Source: JAUILA01 sp964563925 (lineage in GTDB: Bacteria; Bacteroidota; Bacteroidia; Cytophagales; Cyclobacteriaceae). From it: 64,000 bases of DNA. The stretch lies in the NCBI GenBank assembly GCA_964563925.1, contig CAZLZD010000022.1, forward strand, positions 4,969 through 68,968, written 5' to 3'. The position numbers were made by a program, and so were the translations under genes. Of the stretch, positions 45,110 to 53,116 are shown piece after piece. The notes below the pieces were generated by a model. The model had not been told where the DNA came from, ran no database searches, and saw only the letters and a list, made by a program, of their open reading frames with translations. Each line of letters begins with the position of its first letter. Within the stretch, counting starts at the first letter, position 1.

Positions 45110-45511
45110 ATGAAAACAATGCTTGCAACATTATTGATCATCAGCCTGGCAGGGACCTTCGTGGCGATGGCTCCTCCCCAGGGAGATGAGTGGTCGGTCC
45201 CGGAAGCCGCCCGTAAAATGAAGAACCCCGTTTCAATGGACGATGAGACCATGATGATAGGGAAGATGCTTTACGATAAACATTGTAAATCATGTCATGG
45301 TAAGGAGGGGGAAGGGGACGGTCCGAAATCCGAGGAACTTGAAACGTTCCCTGGCGACTTTACCACAGCAGAATTTCAGCAGCAGACCGACGGTACGCTG
45401 TTTTACAAGACCAGCGAGGGCAGGGATGATATGCCGGAATTTAAAAAGAAAATCCCGTCCGATGAGGACAGGTGGATTCTCGTGCATTATATGCGATCAC
45501 TGAAAAAGTGA
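45110..45511 (+). CDS. Monoheme cytochrome c
   Basis: 133 residues with a signal peptide (about 1-20). The heme motif is CKSCHG (Cys59, Cys62, His63) with Met108 in DDMPEF as probable axial ligand. The C-terminal helix DRWILVHYMRSLKK is the class I 'W.lv.yIrsL' pattern. It is the last gene of the operon and a likely soluble electron partner of the NrfD module. A duplicate of its final 47 bases follows the stop codon. Confidence 0.9.
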   Translation: MKTMLATLLIISLAGTFVAMAPPQGDEWSVPEAARKMKNPVSMDDETMMIGKMLYDKHCKSCHGKEGEGDGPKSEELETFPGDFTTAEFQQQTDGTLFYKTSEGRDDMPEFKKKIPSDEDRWILVHYMRSLKK

Positions 45512-45566
45512 CCTGTACGGACAGATGGATCCTTGTGCATTATATGCGATCACTGAAAAAGTGACC
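45467..45566 (+). repeat. Duplicated 3' end of the cytochrome c gene (2 x 47 bases)
   Basis: Bases 45467-45513 and 45520-45566 are 47-base direct copies, 53 apart. The first holds the last codons and stop of the cytochrome gene; the second repeats DRWILVHYMRSLKK-stop after it. They differ at 3 of 47 positions, all third codon positions and all synonymous, so the second copy looks like the end of a related coding sequence rather than a drifting non-coding duplicate. Confidence 0.8.
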
Positions 45567-45570
45567 GGTG

Positions 45571-46179
45571 TTACATATGGTCTTTCTTGTTCTTCACCAG
45601 GTCGTACATCAGCTCACGGGCCCGGTGTAGCTGGGCCTTAATGGTGCCGAGCGGGGCATTCAGTTCGTCTGCAATTTCCTCGTAGGAATATTCCTTGAAA
45701 TAGCGCAGTCTCACCAGCCGCTGGTATTTAGGGGGAAGCTTGGTTACAAAAAGCTGGATCAGCTCGATTTTCTGGCTTTTTATTGCCTCTTCCTGTGGGT
45801 TCAGGTTGTGATCCTCCACATCAATATGAATGGAATCGCCGTTGTCGTCCTGGAAGGAGGTGTCCAGGCTCATGGTTTCCAGCCGCTTCTTCCGGATAAA
45901 ATCAATGGCGTTGTTGGTGGCAATACGAAACAGCCAGGTGGAGAAGGTATAATCTTTCTTGAACCGGTGCAGGTTTTTGAATGCCTTGGCAAATGCCTCA
46001 ATGGTCAGGTCTTCGGCATCATCGATATTCCGAACCATTTTCAGGATCATGTGGTATACCGGACGCTTATAACGTTCCATCAGTACAGCATAGGCTTGTT
46101 CGTCAGAATCAGCGACCGCCAGATCGATCAGTCTGAAATCTTCGAGGGCTTTATCGGAAAACTGTTTTTTTAATTCCAT
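45571..46179 (-). CDS. ECF-type RNA polymerase sigma factor (RpoE-like)
   Basis: 202 residues from the ATG at 46179; longer frames run into the upstream gene. Region 2 is at about 25-95 (KRPVYHMILKMVRNIDDAEDLTIEAF, FSTWLFRIATNNAIDFIRKKR within it), an acidic linker lies near 100-115, and region 4 at about 135-190 (LPPKYQRLVRLRYFKEYSYEEIADELNAPLGTIKAQLHRARELM pattern). This matches the constitutive RpoE-like ECF sigma widespread in Bacteroidota rather than a sensor-coupled one. It overlaps the glycosyltransferase gene by 10 bases. Confidence 0.93.
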   Translation of the reverse strand: MELKKQFSDKALEDFRLIDLAVADSDEQAYAVLMERYKRPVYHMILKMVRNIDDAEDLTIEAFAKAFKNLHRFKKDYTFSTWLFRIATNNAIDFIRKKRLETMSLDTSFQDDNGDSIHIDVEDHNLNPQEEAIKSQKIELIQLFVTKLPPKYQRLVRLRYFKEYSYEEIADELNAPLGTIKAQLHRARELMYDLVKNKKDHM

Positions 46180-47276
46180 CTGATCCGTTTCGTAAATGTT
46201 GCCGATAAGCCTGTAAGCAGATAATAGACCACATAGGTCCAGTCCAGTAAGGTGACCCAACCTAATGGAATATCTGCTTTGAGCTTTCGACCTGTTTTAT
46301 GCAACGTAATATGCAGCAACATCGTTCGCATCAGGTATCCGCCGAGCGCCCAAAAGAGCCCGCCGGGAACCATCAGCAATACGGGTACCAACAGTAATCC
46401 AAAGATATGTGATAATGACAAAACCCCCAAGGTGAATCGGGTTGCCGGACGATAATACTTTCCAACGGACAAGTGCCTGACTTTCTGGATGAGAAAGCTT
46501 CGCCAGGTACGTTTGGGGACAGACATGGTATAGCTCTCTTCCGAAAGCACCACGCGTGTATTCCCGCCGCGGGCATGCCGGTTTACAAAGAGGTCGTCAT
46601 CACCACCTACCAGGTGCCCGTAGCCCTTAAATCCTTTGTTTTTCAGGAATTCCTCCCGGGTATATGCCAGGTTGCGGCCGGTTCCCATGTAGGGTCGACC
46701 CCCGAGGGCTGCCGAAAAAAAATGAATGGCCGTCCACCAGGTCTCGTACCGGATAAACCTGTTCAGGTAGCCCGGCTCACTGAAGTACATCGAATGTCCC
46801 AGCACAAAAGTATGGGCTGCGTCAAATCCGGCAGTCATATCACGGATCCAGGAACGTGATACCGGACGGCAGTCTGCATCGGTCAGCAGGATGCGCTCAT
46901 ACCTGGCTGCTTTAATTCCAAGCGTGAGGCCGTATTTTTTACCGTGCATATGGTCAGGTAAATGCTCCACGGTAATATATCGTAGTTTTTTGTAGGTAGC
47001 CGAGGCTTCCAGCAACAGATCGTGGGTTCCGTCATTACTCCGGTCATCCACAATGATGACCTCAAACGACGGATGATCCTGATCAAACAGGAGAGGGAGA
47101 AGTTCGCCCAGGTTCTTTTCCTCGTCATGCGCACAGACCACCACGGTAACCGGGTGGGTTGTGTCGGGTTTCGGCGGACTGGTATAATGAGTCAGCCGGT
47201 ACCACATAACTCCCAGGTGAATGCACTGTATGAGCATGCAGCTGCAAAAAATAAACAGCAGGATATTGAGTAGCAT
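46170..47276 (-). CDS. Family 2 glycosyltransferase, membrane-bound
   Basis: 368 residues from the ATG at 47276; longer frames would cross the promoter box at 47303-47296. An N-terminal helix (about 1-25) precedes the GT-A domain: PVTVVVCAHDEEKNL, EVIIVDDRSNDGT, LLTDADCRP (metal-binding DxD-like region), and two C-terminal helices (about 285-360) as in processive GT2 enzymes. Sugar and acceptor cannot be inferred. Cotranscribed with the ECF sigma gene. Confidence 0.88.
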   Translation of the reverse strand: MLLNILLFIFCSCMLIQCIHLGVMWYRLTHYTSPPKPDTTHPVTVVVCAHDEEKNLGELLPLLFDQDHPSFEVIIVDDRSNDGTHDLLLEASATYKKLRYITVEHLPDHMHGKKYGLTLGIKAARYERILLTDADCRPVSRSWIRDMTAGFDAAHTFVLGHSMYFSEPGYLNRFIRYETWWTAIHFFSAALGGRPYMGTGRNLAYTREEFLKNKGFKGYGHLVGGDDDLFVNRHARGGNTRVVLSEESYTMSVPKRTWRSFLIQKVRHLSVGKYYRPATRFTLGVLSLSHIFGLLLVPVLLMVPGGLFWALGGYLMRTMLLHITLHKTGRKLKADIPLGWVTLLDWTYVVYYLLTGLSATFTKRIRWN

Positions 47277-47295
47277 GGAGTAAAAAATTCTCCGG

Positions 47296-47303
47296 CAAAT
47301 ATA
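47296..47303 (-). promoter_or_regulatory. -7 promoter box of the glycosyltransferase-sigma operon
   Basis: TATATTTG on the minus strand, exact TAnnTTTG, 19 bases before the ATG at 47276. It lies between two divergent genes. Confidence 0.55.
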
Positions 47304-47377
47304 AAAGTAATTTGGAATCACGAGGGGTTTGAACCGAGTAATTACCCAAGGCCACGCGGATTACCGTCCGATTCCTT

Positions 47378-47385
47378 TATTTTTG
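47378..47385 (+). promoter_or_regulatory. -7 promoter box of tgt
   Basis: TATTTTTG, exact TAnnTTTG, ending 6 bases before the ATG at 47392. This implies a nearly leaderless mRNA and rules out the longer in-frame start at 47329. Confidence 0.55.
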
Positions 47386-47391
47386 CGGAGC

Positions 47392-48522
47392 ATGAAATTT
47401 CACGTTGAAGCAAACGATCCGTCCTCCGGGGCAAGGGCCGGCCGTATCCGGACCGGCCACGGCGAAATCGAAACACCCATCTTTATGCCTGTTGGTACTG
47501 CCGGCTCAGTGAAGGCGGTACATCAGCGGGAGCTGGAACAGGATATCAATGCCCGGATCATTCTCGGAAACACCTATCACCTGTACCTGCGTCCGGGATT
47601 GGAGGTACTCGAATCTGCCGGCGGTATTCATCAGTTTAACGGATGGACCCGGCCCATTCTCACTGACAGTGGCGGGTACCAGGTGTACTCGCTGTCGGAT
47701 TCCCGTAAAATAAAGGAGGAGGGGGTAACCTTCCAGTCGCATATCGATGGTTCCAGGCATCACTTCACCCCGGAGTATGTCATGGATATCCAGCGACGGA
47801 TCGGGGCGGATATCATTATGGCATTCGATGAGTGCACTCCCTATCCCTGTGACTATGACTATGCGAAGGAATCCATGCACATGACCCATCGCTGGCTGGC
47901 GCGATGCTGCGATCGCTTTGACTCCACGGAAGACCGGTACGGATATCCGCAAACGCTCTTTCCCATTGTGCAGGGAAGCGTATACAAGGACCTTCGCAAG
48001 GAGTCGGCCGAGACCATCGCCTCGTACGGCCGGGAAGGCAATGCCATCGGGGGGCTGTCCGTAGGAGAACCCGCAGAAATGATGTACGAGATGACCTCCA
48101 TGGTTTGTGACATTCTCCCGAAAGACAAGCCCCGTTACCTTATGGGCGTAGGGACCCCGGCCAATATTCTTGAATGTATAGCCCTGGGCGTGGATATGTT
48201 TGACTGTGTCATGCCCACACGAAACGCCCGCAATGGCATGCTGTTTACCACCGAGGGCATTATCAATATCCGGAATGAAAAGTGGAAATCGGTACATGAA
48301 CCCATTGACCCCGCCCTGGGAGGGTATGTATCCACTTTTTATTCACGCGCATACCTGCGGCATCTTATCCACAGCAAGGAAATTTTAGGCGCGCAAATTG
48401 CTAGTATTCATAATCTGAGTTTCTACCTTTGGCTGGTGGGAGAATCCCGTAAACAGATACTGGCCGGCACTTTTGCCGGCTGGAAAAACAAAATGGTGGA
48501 ACGAGTCTCACGACGTCTCTGA
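47392..48522 (+). CDS. tgt: tRNA-guanine transglycosylase, zinc site missing
   Basis: 376 residues from the ATG at 47392. It inserts preQ1 at the wobble position of GUN-anticodon tRNAs, a step in queuosine formation. Preserved active-site blocks: DSGGYQVYSL, GGLSVGEP, LMGVGTP and DMFDCVMPTRNARNG with the nucleophilic aspartate. The C-terminal zinc site is not conserved: aligning YSRAYL with the E. coli enzyme puts Leu309, Gly311 and Ser314 where the three ligand cysteines are (residues A308-F316 read ALGGYVSTF). Start of a tgt-lptF/G-eamA operon. Confidence 0.95.
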   Translation: MKFHVEANDPSSGARAGRIRTGHGEIETPIFMPVGTAGSVKAVHQRELEQDINARIILGNTYHLYLRPGLEVLESAGGIHQFNGWTRPILTDSGGYQVYSLSDSRKIKEEGVTFQSHIDGSRHHFTPEYVMDIQRRIGADIIMAFDECTPYPCDYDYAKESMHMTHRWLARCCDRFDSTEDRYGYPQTLFPIVQGSVYKDLRKESAETIASYGREGNAIGGLSVGEPAEMMYEMTSMVCDILPKDKPRYLMGVGTPANILECIALGVDMFDCVMPTRNARNGMLFTTEGIINIRNEKWKSVHEPIDPALGGYVSTFYSRAYLRHLIHSKEILGAQIASIHNLSFYLWLVGESRKQILAGTFAGWKNKMVERVSRRL

Positions 48523-49595
48523 TGAAACTGATCGATAAGTACATTCTTAAGAAGTTCCTCTCGGCATTTGTATTCACCGTCCTGATCATCGTTCTGGTGA
48601 TCCTGGTGATCGACATTACTGAGAAGACCGATGATTTCAGTGAGTCACAGGCCACCACCGCACAAATCCTCCGGTATTACTCAAACTGGATCCCGTGGAT
48701 GGCCAATTTTATTACACCGCTCACCACCTTCATTGCCACCGTTTTCGTGACCGCACAGCTGGCCGGGCGCTCCGAGATCATTGCTATCCTGAGCAGCGGA
48801 GTTTCTTTCCGCCGCATGATGGTACCCTATCTTATCGGTGCCTCGCTGATTGCCATTTCCAGTTTCATACTCAATGGCTGGGTCATCCCCAATTCCAATA
48901 AACCCCGGATTCAGTTTGAGATGGAATTCCTGGGGAAACGTGATAATGTGGACCATACCAATATCCACATGCAGATCGCGCCCGACACCTACCTCTACCT
49001 TCGTACCTATAACAACCAGTCAAATGTGGGATATAATTTTACCCTGGAACAGATGGAAGGAACGGAATTGCGGCAGAAAATATCGGCAAACCGAATCAGC
49101 TGGGCGGAAGAAGACAGTACCTGGCGTCTCACTACCTGGAAATCCCACACCCTCGACAGTATCCATGAGAAAATCAGGCAGGGGCGCGAAAAGGATACCT
49201 TGCTGAATATTCTCCCGGAAGACTTTGAGACGGAATACCGCTCCTATGATGGAATGACGCTCCGTGAACTTAACGACCATATCGACAAGCTGAAGATGCG
49301 GGGTGCCAGCAATGTAATCATGTATGAAGTGGAGAAGTACACCAGGTTTTCCTCCCCGTTTGCGGTACTCATACTCACGTTTATGGGGGTGATCGTTTCC
49401 TCCAGGAAAACCCGTGGCGGGGCCGGTTTCCAGATTGCACTCGGCTTTCTTTTATCGTTCCTGTTCATCCTGTTTTTTATCATCGGGAAAAGTATTGCCG
49501 AAGCCGGGGATACCCACCCGGCTCTGGCGGTTTGGTGGCCCAATATCATCTTTGGCTCCATTTCCCTGCTGATGTATAAATACGGCCGGCGCTGA
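48522..49595 (+). CDS. LptF/LptG family (YjgP/YjgQ) permease
   Basis: 357 residues. The six-helix architecture is two groups of three around a periplasmic beta-jellyroll. The N-terminus reads MKLIDKYILKKFLSAFVFTVL, the typical LptF/G opening. A periplasmic region covers about 130-265 (DTYLYLRTYN, ISANRISWAEEDSTWRLT). Helices 4-6 lie at about 275-355 (FSSPFAVLILTFMGVIVSS). LPS is pulled from the inner membrane by LptB2FG. F or G cannot be separated with confidence; the usual partner is elsewhere. The start overlaps the tgt stop (TGATG). Confidence 0.9.
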   Translation: MKLIDKYILKKFLSAFVFTVLIIVLVILVIDITEKTDDFSESQATTAQILRYYSNWIPWMANFITPLTTFIATVFVTAQLAGRSEIIAILSSGVSFRRMMVPYLIGASLIAISSFILNGWVIPNSNKPRIQFEMEFLGKRDNVDHTNIHMQIAPDTYLYLRTYNNQSNVGYNFTLEQMEGTELRQKISANRISWAEEDSTWRLTTWKSHTLDSIHEKIRQGREKDTLLNILPEDFETEYRSYDGMTLRELNDHIDKLKMRGASNVIMYEVEKYTRFSSPFAVLILTFMGVIVSSRKTRGGAGFQIALGFLLSFLFILFFIIGKSIAEAGDTHPALAVWWPNIIFGSISLLMYKYGRR

Positions 49596-50509
49596 TGTCT
49601 GCGACCAAAGATTATATCCGCCTGCATTTTGTGGTATGGATCTGGGGCTTTACCGCAATCCTCGGGGCGTTGATTACAATCCCCGCGGTGGAGATTGTCT
49701 TTTACCGCACCCTGTTTGCCTCCCTGGCGCTGTTTGTGCTGCTCAGATGGCGGAACCATGCACTGAAACTCCCGTGGAGGGTGTTTCTGCCTATCCTGGG
49801 TACCGGCCTTCTGATATCGGCACACTGGATACTCTTTTTTGCCGCCGCCAGGGTCGCCAATGTTTCAGTCTGCCTGGCGGGCATGGCCACCTGCTCGCTA
49901 TGGACCAGCTTCCTTGAACCCGTGATCAACCGGCGTCCGGTAAGGCTTTTTGAGGTGTTGCTTGGCTTACTCGGATTCCTGGGCCTTTATGTCATTTTCC
50001 AGTTTGATTTTGATGCTTCCTATAAATGGGGAATCATAATGGCCGTGGCCTCGGCATTTCTGGGCGCATTGTTCACCGTCTTCAACGGCCGCTTTATTAA
50101 GCATCACAATGCCTACACCATCACCCTTTATGAGATGGCCGGCGCCTGTGCGGGAACTGTCATGTTTTTCCCGGTATATTCTTCTTTAATGACGGAGAAT
50201 GGCCTGCAGCTCATGCCCGCGCCGATGGACTGGGCCTACCTGCTGATCCTGTCCCTGGTTTGTACCGTTTTTGCATTTTCCGAGTCAGTCACCCTGATGA
50301 AACGGCTGTCCGCGTTTGTGGTTAACCTGACCGTAAACCTGGAACCAGTCTACGGAATCGTCCTCGCGTTATTGTTGTTTGCGGAAAAAGAGGTGATGCC
50401 GGCTAATTTTTATATCGGGACCGGAATTATCCTGCTTTCCGTCCTGATTTATCCCGTGCTCAACCGGTATTACAGGCGACGCCCGCTCAATGTGGATAAT
50501 CTGCGCTGA
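49595..50509 (+). CDS. DMT superfamily (EamA) transporter
   Basis: 304 residues with ten hydrophobic helices in two EamA repeats. The first is at about 5-140 (FVVWIWGFTAILGALITIPAVE), the second at about 150-285. A conserved glutamate-proline pair lies in the second repeat, in NLTVNLEPVYGIVLALLLFAEK. Metabolite or amino-acid exporter by family; substrate unknown. The start overlaps the LptF/G stop, and the stop lies 1 base from that of convergent ispE. Confidence 0.88.
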   Translation: MSATKDYIRLHFVVWIWGFTAILGALITIPAVEIVFYRTLFASLALFVLLRWRNHALKLPWRVFLPILGTGLLISAHWILFFAAARVANVSVCLAGMATCSLWTSFLEPVINRRPVRLFEVLLGLLGFLGLYVIFQFDFDASYKWGIIMAVASAFLGALFTVFNGRFIKHHNAYTITLYEMAGACAGTVMFFPVYSSLMTENGLQLMPAPMDWAYLLILSLVCTVFAFSESVTLMKRLSAFVVNLTVNLEPVYGIVLALLLFAEKEVMPANFYIGTGIILLSVLIYPVLNRYYRRRPLNVDNLR

Positions 50510-50510
50510 T

Positions 50511-51311
50511 TCAGGGGAGTTCTGACCGGAATACTGAATATTCGGCCGGCCAGGGGATTTCAGGAGGAGTGGTCTCAAATAATCCGAAAACCGCGGAACC
50601 TGAACCGCTCATCGCAGCATACCAGGATCCGTTATCATACAGGCGATTAATTACCTGGCCGATTTCAGGGTGCTTCTCAGTCACAGGTTTTTCAAAGTCA
50701 TTTACCAGGTGAGACTTCCATTGCAAACGGTCTGAAAGGATTTCATTCAAGGTGTTCGCGGGCCGGGAGGGAGTCACCCCCGCATAGGCCGCGGCCGTGG
50801 AGACATGGATAGCCGGATAAATTATAAGCACATGGTTTCCCTTCAGGGACAAGCCGGAAGGGGTGAGGGTGGTTCCCGTACCTGAAGCCAGCATTGGCTG
50901 ATCCTGGAGAAAGAAAGGGCAATCGCTGCCCAATTGTGCGGCCAGCAAGGGAAGACCTTCGGTATCCAGCGAAAACAGGGAAGACAACAGGCGAAGCGTG
51001 AAGGCTCCGTCTGAAGAGCCGCCTCCGAGGCCGGCTCCCATCGGGATCACCTTGTGCAGGTGAATATGGACGGATGGAATATCAAATGCTTCCCGCAGCA
51101 GTTCGTAGGCCCGGCAACACAGGTTTCCAGCCGGATCACCCGGGATATCAAGGCCGCTCGAGGTAAACCGGAACGAATTCGACGGAATGATTTCTAGGGC
51201 GTCGGTAACCGGCACCGGGTAAAAGCAGGTGGCTATCTCGTGATAGCCATCCGTTCTTTTTGAAAGGACCTGAAGGCCCAGGTTTACCTTGGCGTGGGGG
51301 AAGCCAATCAT
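50511..51311 (-). CDS. ispE: 4-(cytidine 5'-diphospho)-2-C-methyl-D-erythritol kinase
   Basis: 266 residues, GHMP kinase family. It phosphorylates CDP-ME in the MEP route to isoprenoids. Signatures are FPHAKVNLGLQVLSKRTDGYHE at the N-terminus, the ATP-binding loop PMGAGLGGGSSDGA near 90-105, and the C-terminal AMSGSGSAVFGLF glycine loop. It lies 3 bases after fabI, so the two are probably cotranscribed. Confidence 0.96.
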   Translation of the reverse strand: MIGFPHAKVNLGLQVLSKRTDGYHEIATCFYPVPVTDALEIIPSNSFRFTSSGLDIPGDPAGNLCCRAYELLREAFDIPSVHIHLHKVIPMGAGLGGGSSDGAFTLRLLSSLFSLDTEGLPLLAAQLGSDCPFFLQDQPMLASGTGTTLTPSGLSLKGNHVLIIYPAIHVSTAAAYAGVTPSRPANTLNEILSDRLQWKSHLVNDFEKPVTEKHPEIGQVINRLYDNGSWYAAMSGSGSAVFGLFETTPPEIPWPAEYSVFRSELP

Positions 51312-51314
51312 TTT

Positions 51315-52127
51315 TTATTTTGACAGCTCACCGATGATCTCCTCAGTGATCCCGCTTGAAGAAAAGCCGCCGTCGTGCATCAGGTTTTGCATGGTCACCA
51401 TACGGGTGAGATCGGAAAACATGGTCACGATATAGCTGGCACAGTCTTCCGCGCTTGCGTTGCCCAGCGGGGACATTTTATCGGCATAATCGAAGAATAC
51501 GTCAAATCCGGATACCCCGGTCCCGGCGGTGGTCATCGTGGGAGACTGGGAGATCGTATTGACCCGTACCTTGTTCATTTTTGCAAAGCGGTAGCCATAG
51601 CTGCGGGCAATGGACTCAAGCACTGCCTTGGCCTGGGCCATGTCTCCGTAGTCCGGGAAAGTACGCTGGGCTGCAATGTAACTCAGGGCAAGGATGGACC
51701 CCCACTCATTCATCGCTTCTGTTTTTTCGGCGGTCTGGAGAACCTTGTGAAAAGAAATGCCGGATACATCAAGCGTTTTAAGGAACCAGTCGTAGTTCAG
51801 GTCTCCGTAATCACGGCCTTTCCGTACGTTGGGGCTCATCCCGATCGAATGAAGCACAAAATCCAGCTTGCCGCCCAGTACCTCCATGGATTTCTCAAAC
51901 AGGTTGGTTAGATCTTCCAGGGAGGTGGCATCGGCCGGGATCACTTCTGAGCCGGTTTTTTCAGCCAGCTCCTGGATTGCACCCATGCGCATGGCGATTG
52001 GTGCATTGGTCAGGACAAAAGACGCCCCTTCCTCCCGTGCCTTGAGAGCAGTTTTCCAGGCGATGGAGTTTTCATCAAGTGCTCCGAAAATAATTCCTCG
52101 TTTTCCTTTCAAAAGGTTATATGCCAT
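51315..52127 (-). CDS. fabI: Enoyl-[acyl-carrier-protein] reductase, NADH type
   Basis: 270 residues. It performs the last reduction of fatty-acid elongation. An SDR fold with the FabI-specific cofactor loop GIIFGALDENSIAW, and the catalytic pattern Tyr...Tyr-x6-Lys in SYIAAQRTFPDYGDMAQAKA. The C-terminus is the FabI substrate loop ISQSPTMTTAGTGVSG. An exact -7 box lies 40 bases upstream, facing away from the murI promoter. Confidence 0.96.
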   Translation of the reverse strand: MAYNLLKGKRGIIFGALDENSIAWKTALKAREEGASFVLTNAPIAMRMGAIQELAEKTGSEVIPADATSLEDLTNLFEKSMEVLGGKLDFVLHSIGMSPNVRKGRDYGDLNYDWFLKTLDVSGISFHKVLQTAEKTEAMNEWGSILALSYIAAQRTFPDYGDMAQAKAVLESIARSYGYRFAKMNKVRVNTISQSPTMTTAGTGVSGFDVFFDYADKMSPLGNASAEDCASYIVTMFSDLTRMVTMQNLMHDGGFSSSGITEEIIGELSK

Positions 52128-52167
52128 AATCGTTTGCGTTGTTTGTATGATAGTTTTTGCAATATTA

Positions 52168-52175
52168 CAAAAATA
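52168..52175 (-). promoter_or_regulatory. -7 promoter box of fabI
   Basis: TATTTTTG on the minus strand, exact TAnnTTTG, 40 bases before the fabI ATG at 52127. Confidence 0.55.
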
Positions 52176-52229
52176 TTCTCCTTTTTGGCCAAGGGAGCAC
52201 CGCCCCCGTCATTGATTAGGGAAATCATG

Positions 52230-52237
52230 TATATTCG
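52230..52237 (+). promoter_or_regulatory. -7-like box of murI
   Basis: TATATTCG matches TAnnTTTG except for one base and ends 6 bases before the ATG at 52244. A TTG at 52212 is too close for a standard -33 element. If used, the mRNA is nearly leaderless. Confidence 0.4.
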
Positions 52238-52243
52238 TCTTCT

Positions 52244-53050
52244 ATGAAACCGACCCAGCCTATCGGCATTTTTGACAGTGGTATCGGCGGACTTACCGTT
52301 GCCCATGCCATCAAACAACGCCTTCCTCATGAACGACTCATATATTTTGGGGATACGGCCCATCTTCCCTACGGAGATAAATCAGAAGCTGCCGTCCAGG
52401 CATACAGCGTTAAAATTGCGGATGTGCTTTTGCAAAAAGGATGCAAGGCCATCGTGATTGCCTGTAACTCCGCGAGTTCGGCAGCCTACGAATTACTGAA
52501 GGAATACGTCGGCAGCCGGGCCCTGGTAGTTAATGTGATCGATCCAATGATTAACTTCATTCGTACCCATTACCAATCCGGCCTTGTAGGCCTTATCGGA
52601 ACCCGTCGCACCATCGAGAGCGGGGTGTACCAGCAGAAGATCAGCGAATTGAATCATGCCATAGAACTCCGCGCCATGGCTACGCCATTACTTGTCCCAA
52701 TGATCGAGGAGGGTTTTGTTGAAAACCGGATCAGTGATGAAATTATTGAGGCGTATCTCAGTGATCCGGATTTGTCGGGGATCAGGGCGGTCATTCTGGG
52801 CTGTACCCACTACCCGCTGATCCGGAATCAGGTCCAGGCGTTTTATGGCCAGGACGTCGATGTTCTGGACTCCTCGGATATAACGGCGGAATTTCTTCAA
52901 AGCCTTCTCAGGGAACACAAGTTGCTGGCAACCGGCCCGGGCGGGGAAGATACCTTTCTGGTATCTGATTATACAGCCTCTTTTGAAGCTTCCACAAAGA
53001 TCTTTTTTGAACAACGCGTGGAGCTGATAAAATATGCGCTGTGGGAATAG
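52244..53050 (+). CDS. murI: Glutamate racemase
   Basis: 268 residues. It makes D-glutamate for peptidoglycan. Two symmetric cysteine acid/base sites: ACNSASSAAYE (first Cys) and GCTHYPLIRNQ (second Cys). IFDSGIGGLTV at the N-terminus holds the conserved Asp-Ser. FGDTAHLPYG is the substrate-binding block. Divergent from fabI; followed 66 bases later by nuoH. Confidence 0.96.
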   Translation: MKPTQPIGIFDSGIGGLTVAHAIKQRLPHERLIYFGDTAHLPYGDKSEAAVQAYSVKIADVLLQKGCKAIVIACNSASSAAYELLKEYVGSRALVVNVIDPMINFIRTHYQSGLVGLIGTRRTIESGVYQQKISELNHAIELRAMATPLLVPMIEEGFVENRISDEIIEAYLSDPDLSGIRAVILGCTHYPLIRNQVQAFYGQDVDVLDSSDITAEFLQSLLREHKLLATGPGGEDTFLVSDYTASFEASTKIFFEQRVELIKYALWE

Positions 53051-53116
53051 GTCTCTACCTCTTTTTTTATTTATTTGGACGATAAAGGAACTGACCCTGA
53101 TGAACCTTAAGTACTA

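Noticed and set aside
47506..48297. Minus-strand open frame of 263 codons inside tgt
   Set aside because: Antisense to tgt, which carries the family motifs; composition is that of a shadow frame.
53060..53084. T-rich stretch before nuoH as a promoter or terminator
   Set aside because: It resembles TAnnTTTG only with extra bases inserted and has no stem-loop before the T-run, so neither call is supported.
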